In this document: positions 14,771 to 22,614 of the stretch, piece after piece
Position numbering within the stretch: the first letter of the stretch is position 1
Layout of the letters: each line of letters starts with the position of its first letter
From: an uncultured Clostridium sp.
GTDB lineage: Bacteria; Bacillota; Clostridia; Lachnospirales; Lachnospiraceae
DNA length: 36,109 nucleotides
Direction of reading: 5' to 3'
Assembly: GCA_900543885.1 (NCBI GenBank)
Contig: UQTA01000032.1
Location: forward strand, 1-36,109
Program-made: the position numbers and the translations under genes
Notes under the pieces: model-generated
The model's database searches: none
What the model was told of the DNA's origin: nothing
What the model saw: the letters and a program-made list of their open reading frames with translations, nothing else

Positions 14771-16723
14771 ATGTCAGATACAGAATACGGAGCAGCGTTA
14801 AAACTTGGAAAAAAACAGTATCAGGATTCAGTGTCAAAGGGAGAATATCCCTATCTTCCGGTGCTGGATGAAATTTTATCTTATACAGATATTGTGTCCC
14901 AGGTGCCTTTAGGGACCATGGATATTCCGTTATCAAAACTGGTGGGAACAAAAACGGCAGAGAGATCCCTTTCCTTTGCAAGTAATTTCATGCCTCTTTT
15001 ATTAGAAAGGTCTGAATTTGGGATCAAATGGCTGAATCTTTACAATCATCAGGTGGAAGACGGGATTCAGGATCCTATTGTAGCTTATGAATTTATGAAC
15101 CGTTTTTATGTTCAGGAAGGGAATAAGCGGGTCAGCGTTATGAAATACCTGGGGGCTTATAGTATTCCCGGAACAGTGATCCGTCTGATCCCTAAGCGGA
15201 CAGATGATCTGGAAAATAAGATCTATTATGAGTTCCTGGATTTCTATAAAGTTTCTTCTAACTGCGATGTATGGTTCAGCAAAGAAGGACGGTATAAAGA
15301 ACTTCTGAAACTAATGGGAATGAAGCAGGATCAGGTCTGGACAGATGCAGAGCGGATCTACTTCCGTTCTGCATACGGACGATTTGCGAAAGCTTTTGAG
15401 ATGGCACATGGAGAGCGTCTAAAACTGACAGAGGGAGATGCATTTCTGGTTTATATTGAAGTTTATGGCTATGATAATGTTAAAGGCCAGACAGAAAAGG
15501 AAATGTATCGGGCTCTGATGCGGATCTGGGAAGAGATCCAGCTGGCCAATAGAGGAAATAAGATCGAGCTGATCCAGGATCCTCAGGAAGTGGAAGAAGA
15601 TAAGAAACCGGCTATTTTAAAATGGTTTCTGCCCCAGGATGAGATCCCAAATGGTTTAAAAGTAGGTTTTATCTATGGAAGAACGGCGGAAACGTCCCGT
15701 TGGATCTATGGACATGAACTGGGAAGAATGTATCTGGAGCAGGCGTTTGAGGGAAAGGTCACTACGATGGTGGTAGATCATGTAGAGACAGAGGAAGAGG
15801 TTGCTGAAGCGATTGAAAAAGAAGTAAAAGCCGGTTGTACCATCATTTTTACCATTACTTCCAGAATGTTGAATCAGAGTGTCCGTTCTGCAGCCATGTA
15901 TCCGGATATTAAATTTTATAATTGTTCTATCAATATGTCCTATTCTTCTGTGTGCAACTATTATGCAAGGATGTATGAAGCCAAATTCCTGATGGGAGCC
16001 ATTGCAGCTGCGCTGTCCAGAGAAGATAAACTGGGTTACATTGCAGAACAGCCAACTTATGGTATGCTGGCAGATATTAATGCCTTTGCACTGGGGGCAA
16101 GAATGGTCAATCCATATGTGGAAGTCCATCTGGAGTGGGCAAGAAGAAAGAAGGATAAACATACAGAAGATATTTTGCATGAACAGGGAATCCATTATAT
16201 TTCCGGCCATGATATGATAAATCCGGATCATCCATCCAGAGAGTATGGGCTGTATCTGAAGAAAGATGATGGTACTGTAAAGAACCTGGCAATGCCGGTA
16301 TGGCACTGGGGTAAATTTTATGAACAGATCATCCGTCTTGCCTTTAAGAGTACAGATGAGATTGAGTCTATGAAAGGCAAGAAAGCAGTGAACTACTGGT
16401 GGGGAATGTCTGCGGATGTGATCGATGTCATATGTTCTGAAAATATGCCGAATGGCACCAGACGTCTGATCGAGTTTTTGAAAAATTCGATCAGAGCAGG
16501 AAGCTTTCATCCTTTTGATGGCCTGATCTATGCACAGGATGGAAGTATTAAATGTACTCAGGGAAAGAGTTTAAAGGCAGAGGAGATCATTACCATGAAC
16601 TGGCTTGCCCAGAATGTGGTAGGTTATATCCCTGAAATCGGAGAAATGAATGAACGGGCCCAGGAACTAATGCAACTTCAGGGAGTAAAGGCATCTGCGC
16701 AGACAGAGATGGAGAATAAATAA
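14771..16723 (+). CDS. Cytosolic BMP-family substrate-binding protein with ParB-like N-terminus
   Basis: 650 residues with no signal peptide or membrane helix. The first half contains a ParB/sulfiredoxin-like motif near residue 115 (FYVQEGNKRVSVMKYLGA). From about residue 295 it is a BMP/PnrA-type binding protein (LKVGFIYGR, GCTIIFTITSRM, YARMYEAKFLMGAIAAALS, LGYIAE, INAFALGARM). BMP proteins normally are secreted lipoproteins that bind nucleosides or autoinducers for an ABC transporter. This one should stay in the cytosol and no transporter genes are near, so a sensor or enzyme role is more likely (inference). Its TAA is followed at once by the ATG of a metallophosphoesterase. ATG 14771 has GGGAGGCGGGG upstream. 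Confidence 0.82.
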   Translation: MSDTEYGAALKLGKKQYQDSVSKGEYPYLPVLDEILSYTDIVSQVPLGTMDIPLSKLVGTKTAERSLSFASNFMPLLLERSEFGIKWLNLYNHQVEDGIQDPIVAYEFMNRFYVQEGNKRVSVMKYLGAYSIPGTVIRLIPKRTDDLENKIYYEFLDFYKVSSNCDVWFSKEGRYKELLKLMGMKQDQVWTDAERIYFRSAYGRFAKAFEMAHGERLKLTEGDAFLVYIEVYGYDNVKGQTEKEMYRALMRIWEEIQLANRGNKIELIQDPQEVEEDKKPAILKWFLPQDEIPNGLKVGFIYGRTAETSRWIYGHELGRMYLEQAFEGKVTTMVVDHVETEEEVAEAIEKEVKAGCTIIFTITSRMLNQSVRSAAMYPDIKFYNCSINMSYSSVCNYYARMYEAKFLMGAIAAALSREDKLGYIAEQPTYGMLADINAFALGARMVNPYVEVHLEWARRKKDKHTEDILHEQGIHYISGHDMINPDHPSREYGLYLKKDDGTVKNLAMPVWHWGKFYEQIIRLAFKSTDEIESMKGKKAVNYWWGMSADVIDVICSENMPNGTRRLIEFLKNSIRAGSFHPFDGLIYAQDGSIKCTQGKSLKAEEIITMNWLAQNVVGYIPEIGEMNERAQELMQLQGVKASAQTEMENK

Positions 16724-17356
16724 ATGAATATAATGATATTTGCAGATCAGGAATCAAAACTTTTATATGAATATTATGATCCAGAGAAGATGAAGGATAT
16801 TGATCTTTTGATCTCCTGCGGCGATCTGCCGCCGGAATATCTCACGTTTTTTGCTACATTGTGTCATGCTCCCCTTTTATATGTAAAGGGAAATCATGAC
16901 AGTAAATATGAGTACAAACCGCCGGAAGGCTGTATTTGTATTGATGATGATCTTTATGTATACAAAGGCGTTAGAATTTTGGGCCTTGGTGGGTCTATGG
17001 AGTATATACCGGATTCACCAAATCAGTATACAGAGCGGAAAATGCGGGCCCGCATCCGGAGATTGTGGTGGAAATTATGGCGTCATAAAGGTTTTGATAT
17101 CCTTGTGACCCATGCACCGGCTTATAAATTAAATGATATGGAAGATCTGCCCCACCGGGGATTTAAAGCGTTTCTGGACCTGATGGACAAATATCATCCC
17201 AAATATTTCTTACATGGTCATGTACATGCCAATTATGGAAAAGGCTTTAAGCGAAAAGATGTGTATGGAACCACTCGTGTGATCAATGGGTATGAATTTT
17301 ATGTGATTGAATATCCAGGTGAGCCGGTGGAAGCAGTGAAACCAGAAACAAAATAA
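16724..17356 (+). CDS. Calcineurin-like metallophosphoesterase
   Basis: 210 residues. The metal motifs are GD (33-34), GNHD (56-59), TH (129-130) and GHVH (165-168), all expected for class III phosphoesterases. The first motif, normally D-x-H, reads ADQES (Asp8-Gln-Glu10), so the usual His is replaced by Glu. Substrate unknown; no signal peptide. The gene starts directly at the stop codon of the BMP fusion (TAAATG), with translational coupling likely, and is closed by a strong terminator. The pair probably forms one functional unit in which the binding protein senses a ligand and the phosphoesterase acts on it or its phosphate (inference). Confidence 0.85.
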   Translation: MNIMIFADQESKLLYEYYDPEKMKDIDLLISCGDLPPEYLTFFATLCHAPLLYVKGNHDSKYEYKPPEGCICIDDDLYVYKGVRILGLGGSMEYIPDSPNQYTERKMRARIRRLWWKLWRHKGFDILVTHAPAYKLNDMEDLPHRGFKAFLDLMDKYHPKYFLHGHVHANYGKGFKRKDVYGTTRVINGYEFYVIEYPGEPVEAVKPETK

Positions 17357-17381
17357 AAGAATGAAATAAAGATGCAAATAA

Positions 17382-17426
17382 AAACGTCCAGGCTGCTCCG
17401 AAAAAGGGAAAACAGCCTGGACGTTT
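17382..17426 (+). terminator. Strong terminator after the phosphoesterase gene
   Basis: Perfect 14-bp stem AAACGTCCAGGCTG / CAGCCTGGACGTTT with a 17-nt loop, followed by GTTTGTTTG. An A-rich 5' flank lets it also work for the minus strand. Confidence 0.88.
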
Positions 17427-17500
17427 GTTTGTAGGTGATCAGTAGACATTAGTTGCAAATGTCATTTGATGGACTTCTGGCGGTTTAAGAAACGTACTTT

Positions 17501-17842
17501 TTATCGTACAAAATTTGTTGCAGTTCGTTTTTCCTGCTGAGGAAGCCCGAACTGTTCTTTGCCCAGCTGGATGCTCTTCATCAAGAATGTCATGTTTCTT
17601 GCAAGAACCCGCATAGTCTGGCGGCCTTCCTCATCCATCTGCGCTTCTCCAGGCATTCTGCCGTGGATGCTGTTCCAGTACTGGCTGGATGCGATAGGCA
17701 TGTTTGCGATGGTAAAATATTTATTTAACTCGTCGAAAGTTGCAGAACATCCGCCTCGTCTGGCACAGACCACATTGGCACCCACTTTCATGGTCTTATC
17801 AAAGTGTGTGCTGTAAAAGTTCCTCCGGTATATGTTTATTTG
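17501..17842 (-). pseudogene. 5'-truncated flavodoxin-family NAD(P)H oxidoreductase
   Basis: The frame encodes only the C-terminal half of a clostridial flavodoxin-like/NADPH-dependent FMN reductase: VVCARRGGCSATFDELNKYF, SSQYWNSIHG, RVLARNMTFLMKSI and a terminal TNFVR. Family-like residues (NFYSTHFDKT) continue upstream of the only in-frame ATG (17791) as far as about 17820. A stop codon then follows at 17843-17845 with no start codon or ribosome site. The FMN-binding N-terminal half is therefore gone, probably by deletion next to the cyclophilin gene. It is very unlikely to yield a working enzyme. Confidence 0.78.
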
Positions 17843-17915
17843 TTATCTGATACAAGCCAGTTCCTATCTGTTGTTTTAAGCAGACTATTGAGGGGAATTC
17901 CTTGATCTGGTTTAC

Positions 17916-18494
17916 TTATAATTTCGGCCAGCACTTTGGCAATTTCGGGTTTGCTACCCGCACTGGTTCAGGATAGGTTTCACCATAAAGTTCTAATTCT
18001 ACGGTTTCGATGACCTGGGGGTTAACGGGCTTATTTACCTCTACGCCTGGGATCGGAAAATCTACGGGAATGGTTTTGACTGCTGCGATCCTACGGATCT
18101 CGTCCATACCGGAAATAACCTTGCCGAATACCGGATAAGTGCCTTTGTGATCCGGGCAGTCCCGCAGAGGGAAGAAGAATTCGCAGCTTGCCAGGCCTGC
18201 TTCTCCATATCCTCCCATACATACACAGCCAGGATGAGAGTCAAGAGGCGTAACCTCTGGGTTCAGAGCAAATTCATTGGGGATCAGGTACTGAAGTTCT
18301 TTATGACCAAAGGCGGTATAGCTTACATCTACCCAGTTTCCTGGAACGATGCGCTCAATGGCATGGTGATCTAAGTATCCATGAGAAGCAGCATAGATAA
18401 AGCTGTTTACAGTATTTGGCGCTGCCTGGGGCAGCAGTTCTATTACAATATCCGTTCCATTTGCCATATGTAGTGTGGCTTTTGGGTTTTTCAT
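17916..18494 (-). CDS. Cyclophilin-type peptidyl-prolyl isomerase
   Basis: 192 residues, a divergent bacterial cyclophilin. Recognisable parts are the N-terminal strand pair, APNTVNSFIYAASHGYLD...IERIVPG, the SCEFFF block where Q-F-F is usual, and the GTYPVFGKVISGMDEIRRIA signature near the C-terminus. No signal peptide, so cytosolic. ATG 18494 has AGGAGG 11 nt upstream. It is followed by the truncated flavodoxin-like gene and preceded by about 200 bp without a gene. The active-site Arg/Phe set is altered, so activity is probable but not certain. Confidence 0.82.
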   Translation of the reverse strand: MKNPKATLHMANGTDIVIELLPQAAPNTVNSFIYAASHGYLDHHAIERIVPGNWVDVSYTAFGHKELQYLIPNEFALNPEVTPLDSHPGCVCMGGYGEAGLASCEFFFPLRDCPDHKGTYPVFGKVISGMDEIRRIAAVKTIPVDFPIPGVEVNKPVNPQVIETVELELYGETYPEPVRVANPKLPKCWPKL

Positions 18495-18701
18495 GTGTGA
18501 CGTGTCCTCCTGGGCTGAGCTTATATTTTATGGACTAATTTTTAAATACATGTCCTCTGTTGATTTTACTTGAAATAAGGTGAAAAATCAATAATGGCTG
18601 GGACCTTTGGATTGGAGACATGTTATCAATGGGAGGGGGGAAAATGAGTTGCATGCATGACAAAATTATGATAATCTACAGGTATAGGATTCCTCTGTAG
18701 T

Positions 18702-19064
18702 ATGGAGGAAAATCGGGAAGAAGTACCGAAAGAACTGACGACACTGCTTGATTTTGTTAAGGCTGATCTGGTGGAAAGTGAAGCTGACTATGGAGATGAA
18801 CTGGTTAAACAGCTTCAGGATTCTATGCGCCGGATAAAAAGAAGCCGAAAGATGGGAGAACGCTATATGATGTTTGAACAGTATATGAAAGAGTATGTTC
18901 AGGAACATGCAGATGAAATTTGGGAAGAGGCAAGGGAAGAAACTATAGTCAGATTGAATAGACTATATTCTTGCCTTCTGGCATCGGACAGAGCATCTGA
19001 CTTGCAGCGAGCTCTAAAGGAACCAGAATATCTGGAAAAGCTGTTACAGGAATTTGGATTCTGA
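18702..19064 (+). pseudogene. Rpn-family nuclease remnant (C-terminal part)
   Basis: 120 codons whose product is charged and helical (PKELTTLLDFVKADLVESEAD, KRSRKMGERYMMFEQYMKEY). This matches the middle and C-terminal helices of Rpn-type PD-(D/E)XK proteins after loss of the catalytic domain. The frame continues a few codons upstream of the ATG to a stop at 18672. A short ORF with a good ribosome site (GGGAGG, ATG 18644) ends just before it in another frame. Probably a remnant; the assignment is by resemblance of the helical region. Confidence 0.5.
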
Positions 19065-19106
19065 AACAATAACTACTATAAATTTCATAGATAGTGATAA
19101 AAGTCT

Positions 19107-19130
19107 GGCTCATATTCTATGAGCCGTTTT
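19107..19130 (+). terminator. Small terminator-like hairpin
   Basis: GGCTCAT-ATTCT-ATGAGCC followed by GTTTTG, 42 nt after the Rpn remnant. Stem 7 bp. Confidence 0.6.
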
Positions 19131-19215
19131 GCCTAAAAGACAAAGTCTATTTGTATAAAGTATCTTATAATCAAAGTCAATTCGACTGAAATTCAACAAG
19201 GCACAGAGGAATTCT

Positions 19216-19338
19216 ATGTTAAAAAATCTTTACAGTATCAACAGCAGATTGCAAATATCCTTTACACAAAATATTAGTCAGGTTACTGTTCATGTGTTGC
19301 ATGACCAGCAACGGAATTTGTCGTGGCTTCCCATTTAA
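19216..19338 (+). CDS. Small ORF of 40 residues, unknown
   Basis: ATG 19216 with AGAGGA 5 nt upstream opens a 40-codon frame (begins MLKNLYSINSRLQ, ends NLSWLPI). No family recognised. A TATAAT lies at 19167-19172 but its -35 region is poor. It stands in a 380-bp stretch between a terminator and the Xaa-Pro peptidase gene that otherwise holds no gene. It may be a genuine short protein or a fragment of a lost mobile element. Low confidence. Confidence 0.25.
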   Translation: MLKNLYSINSRLQISFTQNISQVTVHVLHDQQRNLSWLPI

Positions 19339-19364
19339 ATACGGCAAATTTCCGCTGCCATTGC

Positions 19365-19415
19365 GTTATTGTACGGCACTTTCGGTTCCAAAAGTTCCTA
19401 CCCATGTACAATAAC
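19365..19415. repeat. 10-bp perfect inverted repeat, 31-bp spacer
   Basis: GTTATTGTAC (19365-19374) and GTACAATAAC (19406-19415) are perfect inverses. No T-run follows, so it is not an obvious terminator. It could be the footprint of a mobile element or a regulatory site. Confidence 0.5.
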
Positions 19416-19443
19416 TTAGTCGGGTCAATGCATCTATAGGTCT

Positions 19444-20520
19444 TTATCCAATAACCTGCAGTTCCTTCGGATAGTGGTTTAATACTTCCACCCCATCTTC
19501 TGTCACCAATACCAGATCTTCTACACGGACACCGGTATCACCGGTTAAATAGATTCCTGGTTCGATGGAAAAGATCATGCCTGGTTTTGCCTCCCATGTA
19601 TTGGCAGAGGAAACATCTCCGAATTCATGTTCAGAAAGACCGATAAAATGTCCAAGGCGGTGGTTGAAATTAGGTCCCCAGCCTTTAGCGGAGATCAAGT
19701 CTCTGGCAGCAGCGTCAAGCTGGCAAAGTGGTACACCTGGGCGGATCTTTGAGATAGCAGTTTCATTGGCTGCTTTGGCGGTTTCGTATACTTCTCTGTG
19801 TGCGTCACTTACGGTCTTAAAATAGAAAGTACGGGTCATATCGGAGCAGTATCCGTCTTTGATGCAGCCTACGTCAAAGAGAACGCAGTCCCCAGGTTTT
19901 ACAACGGTATCATCTGGAGAATGGTGGGGGTCAGCGGCATTTGCTCCAAAGGCAACTAATGGCGGGAAGGAATAGCCATCTGCTCCCAGATCCAGATAGA
20001 TCTGAAGCATCTGGTCAGCTACTTCTGTTTCGGAAACACCTTCATGGATCAGGTCTTTGAATTTAGCCATGGCCAGATCATTGATATGGGACGCTGCGCG
20101 CATTTTTTCCTGCTCCTCGGTATCTTTTACACCTCTGGTAATATCAACAGCCAGAGAGCCGTTTACGAAGCCTGCAGCGGCCTTCATTTCCATAAGAGGA
20201 AGAAGGAAACGGGCTTTTAAGTCTTTGTCTACGCCTAATATGGCATTTTTATCCAGATGTGCAGCAACGATCTCAGGTACAGGATCTGTGTCAGAATACC
20301 ATACCTTTTCAACGCCTACATCACCAGGTACATTGAAAAGGTTATTTAAGAAGTAATAATGATGTCCGTCTGCCTTTAAAAGCAGTGCATAGAAACGCTC
20401 AATAGGAGCCATGGAAATGCCTGTAAGGTAGCAGATAGACATTGGATCAGTAATAAGCATCTGGTCTACGCCCTGTTCCTTTAAGGCTGCCAGAATACGG
20501 TTTGCTCTTGCTTCGTTCAT
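19444..20520 (-). CDS. Xaa-Pro peptidase, M24 family
   Basis: 358 residues with a creatinase-like N-terminal domain and a C-terminal pita-bread metallopeptidase domain. The five metal ligands are visible: Asp in LFDVGC, Asp in CSDMTRTF, His in LGHFIGLSEHE, Glu in FSIEPGIY and Glu in VRVEDLVLV. It cleaves peptides at proline in the cytosol (PepQ/aminopeptidase P type; which of the two is not decided). ATG 20520 follows AAAGGAGAA. It lies 205 nt downstream of the oligopeptide transporter genes but has its own consensus promoter (20647-20675), so it may be expressed both with and without them. Together they form a peptide uptake and breakdown set. Confidence 0.93.
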   Translation of the reverse strand: MNEARANRILAALKEQGVDQMLITDPMSICYLTGISMAPIERFYALLLKADGHHYYFLNNLFNVPGDVGVEKVWYSDTDPVPEIVAAHLDKNAILGVDKDLKARFLLPLMEMKAAAGFVNGSLAVDITRGVKDTEEQEKMRAASHINDLAMAKFKDLIHEGVSETEVADQMLQIYLDLGADGYSFPPLVAFGANAADPHHSPDDTVVKPGDCVLFDVGCIKDGYCSDMTRTFYFKTVSDAHREVYETAKAANETAISKIRPGVPLCQLDAAARDLISAKGWGPNFNHRLGHFIGLSEHEFGDVSSANTWEAKPGMIFSIEPGIYLTGDTGVRVEDLVLVTEDGVEVLNHYPKELQVIG

Positions 20521-20611
20521 GATAAATATTCTCCTTTATTGGATGTACTTTCAAAATCTTCCCGCAAAATCAAGTACAAAAAGACTCTGAGAGTACATTA
20601 TTTATAAACTC

Positions 20612-20648
20612 ATGGCGCCGGGGCTAAAATACAGCCTTCCGACGCCAT
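20612..20648 (-). promoter_or_regulatory. Hairpin at the 5' end of the peptidase transcript
   Basis: ATGGCG-CGG-GGCT pairs with AGCC-CCG-CGCCAT with small mismatches. It overlaps the downstream edge of the -10 box, so only part of it can be in the RNA made from that promoter; read-through RNA from the transporter genes would carry all of it. Possible attenuator or mRNA-protecting stem. Confidence 0.45.
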
Positions 20649-20675
20649 AATACTTTACTATGATACTGTTGTCAA
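20647..20675 (-). promoter_or_regulatory. Sigma-A promoter of the Xaa-Pro peptidase gene
   Basis: Minus strand: perfect -35 TTGACA (20670-20675), 17-bp spacer, -10 TATTAT (20647-20652). It lies about 120 bp upstream of the ATG. Confidence 0.82.
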
Positions 20676-20725
20676 GCAATCTTGCTTTCTGCGTACCTGC
20701 ACGCAGGAAAGATAAAAAATTGCCA

Positions 20726-21562
20726 TTAAAACTGTGTTCTCAGTTTTGGATCTAACAGATCTCTCAGGCCGTCGCCGATGAAATTGGCGCCTACTGCCAT
20801 GGTAAAGATGGCAAGTCCCGGAAAACCGGCAACCCAGAATTTGTTGAAATAATCAACACCGTCAGAAACCATCATACCCCATTCCGGTGTTGGCGGAGCA
20901 GAACCAAGTCCTAAGAAGCTTAAGGTGGAGAACATCAGGATCTTGTTTCCGATGTCTGTGGTGGCCATGATCAGGACAGAACTGACGCTGTTTGGGATGA
21001 TCTCTTTTAAAAGAATACGCATTCGGGAAGCACCAAGGGCTTCAGCTGCATTGACGTATTCATTTTCCTTTACACTTAAAACAACGCTTCGCATAAGACG
21101 TGCATAGGTGGGCCAGGAAACAATGACCAGGGCAAACATGGTGTTGAACAGATTAGAACCCATAACCGCATTGATGATCATTGCCAGGATCAGGGATGGG
21201 AAGGATAAGATCATTTCGGAAAAACGCATCATTATATTATCCAGCCATCCTCCTGCGTATCCGGCCAGCGCGCCATAAAAGGTTCCGATCATACCGGCGA
21301 TGATAACGGACAGACATCCGGCAAGAAGGGAATAGCGTCCGCCGTAGATCACGCGGCTGAAAATATCACGGCCGAAGTTGTCTGTGCCAAACCAGTGAAT
21401 GGCTGAAGGCGCTTTTAAACGCATGGACAGGTCCTGGGCAATAGGGTCGTAAGGAGCAATAACAGGTGCTAAAACAGCTGCTAATATCCACCCAAGACAG
21501 ATCAAAATACCCAGTGTAAACAGGTAATTGGATTTTAATAATTTTTTCAGAGAATGGATCAT
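20726..21562 (-). CDS. Oligopeptide ABC transporter permease (DppC/OppC type)
   Basis: 278 residues. A cytosolic N-terminus leads to the first helix (LFTLGILICLGWILAAVLAPVIAPYDP), the DppC signature HWFGTDNFGRDIFSRVIYGGR, then the permease loop EALGASRMRILLKEIIPN. It is one of the two channel subunits of a peptide importer. The start is taken as ATG 21562, with GTGAGG 11 nt upstream and 2 nt after the dppB-type stop; a GTG at 21574 also exists but lacks a spaced ribosome site. It is the last transporter gene in the operon. Confidence 0.93.
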   Translation of the reverse strand: MIHSLKKLLKSNYLFTLGILICLGWILAAVLAPVIAPYDPIAQDLSMRLKAPSAIHWFGTDNFGRDIFSRVIYGGRYSLLAGCLSVIIAGMIGTFYGALAGYAGGWLDNIMMRFSEMILSFPSLILAMIINAVMGSNLFNTMFALVIVSWPTYARLMRSVVLSVKENEYVNAAEALGASRMRILLKEIIPNSVSSVLIMATTDIGNKILMFSTLSFLGLGSAPPTPEWGMMVSDGVDYFNKFWVAGFPGLAIFTMAVGANFIGDGLRDLLDPKLRTQF

Positions 21563-21564
21563 GG

Positions 21565-22584
21565 TTAATTGCACCTCACTCTTGGGTCGATAATGCCGTA
21601 AAGAATATCAACCACTGTATTGATGATCATATAGTTTAATGCGATCAGCAGTGCTACGCCGATGATCGCCGGATAATCAGCTGCCATAACGGATTCATAG
21701 GCAAACTGACCAACACCTGGCCATTTGAAAATGGTTTCTACTAATACCATACCGCCAAGAAGGTTTCCAAGTCCCAGACCGATCACAGTCATAACCGGGA
21801 TCAGGGCATTTCCAAGGGCATGTTTTAAGATCAGGCAGATACTGTTTAAGCCCTTTGCCTTTGCGGTACGGACATAGTCTGTAGAAAGAGCATCTAACAG
21901 GTTAGAGCGGGTGGTTCTGGTGATCAGCCCCATGGTAAAGGCTGCTAAAACGATGCTTGGAAGAATCAGGTGCCGGATGGCATCCATGGCTTTTGCCGGA
22001 TTCCCTTCGATCAGACTGTCGATCACATACAGCCCGGTGACGGAAGCCGGAGCAGAGAAAGAATTGCTTAAACGCCCCGGTCCCGGGAATATCTTTAATT
22101 TGTAGTAGAAGAAGTACAGCATCAGCAGTGCAAACCAGAAAGCCGGAATGCTGACACCGGTTACGGAAATGGCCCGGACGATCTGATCTAAGATACTGTT
22201 GCGGCGGATGGCGGAAATGATACCAAACAGGATGCCGAAAACAGAAGCGATCACGATGGAAAACAGGGCCAGCTCCAGAGTGGCGGGATAACATCTTGCC
22301 AGATCATCCAGTACCGGACGGCTGGTGCGGATAGAAGTCCCTAAGTCAAAGTGCAGCAGGTCACGGATGTAATAGATATACTGCACGATGAGCGGGCGGT
22401 CCAGACCGTGTTTTGCACGGTAGGCCGCTACGATCTCAGGATCATTTAAGGCTCTCTGGCTTAAGTTTGCTACTACCGGGTCACCGGGTATCATCTTTGT
22501 AAGGATGAATACCAGGGTGGCAACGCCAAACAGCATAACTGCCAGATAAACCACACGTTTTCCAATAAATTTCAACTCTCCCAT
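21565..22584 (-). CDS. Oligopeptide ABC transporter permease (DppB/OppB type)
   Basis: 339 residues. The family signature is complete: N-terminal helix, TKMIPGDPVVANL, HGLDRPLIVQYIYYIRDLLHFDLGTS, and the EAA-like loop DYVRTAKAKGLN...LKHALGNALIPV, ending in DPRVR. It pairs with the DppC-type subunit. ATG 22584 follows AAAGG by about 13 nt, a weak ribosome site. It begins 30 nt after the binding-protein gene. Confidence 0.94.
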   Translation of the reverse strand: MGELKFIGKRVVYLAVMLFGVATLVFILTKMIPGDPVVANLSQRALNDPEIVAAYRAKHGLDRPLIVQYIYYIRDLLHFDLGTSIRTSRPVLDDLARCYPATLELALFSIVIASVFGILFGIISAIRRNSILDQIVRAISVTGVSIPAFWFALLMLYFFYYKLKIFPGPGRLSNSFSAPASVTGLYVIDSLIEGNPAKAMDAIRHLILPSIVLAAFTMGLITRTTRSNLLDALSTDYVRTAKAKGLNSICLILKHALGNALIPVMTVIGLGLGNLLGGMVLVETIFKWPGVGQFAYESVMAADYPAIIGVALLIALNYMIINTVVDILYGIIDPRVRCN

Positions 22585-22614
22585 TTGGATCTGGTACCTT
22601 TCTAAAATACGGAT

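Noticed and set aside
15656..16510. 284-codon minus-strand ORF opposite the BMP domain
   Set aside because: Shadow of a well-conserved coding region; low-complexity Cys/His/Ile-rich product.
20685..20720. Hairpin CTTTCTGCGT...ACGCAGGAAAG as a terminator of the dpp operon
   Set aside because: No T-run follows on either strand; it may be an mRNA stem but termination is not supported.
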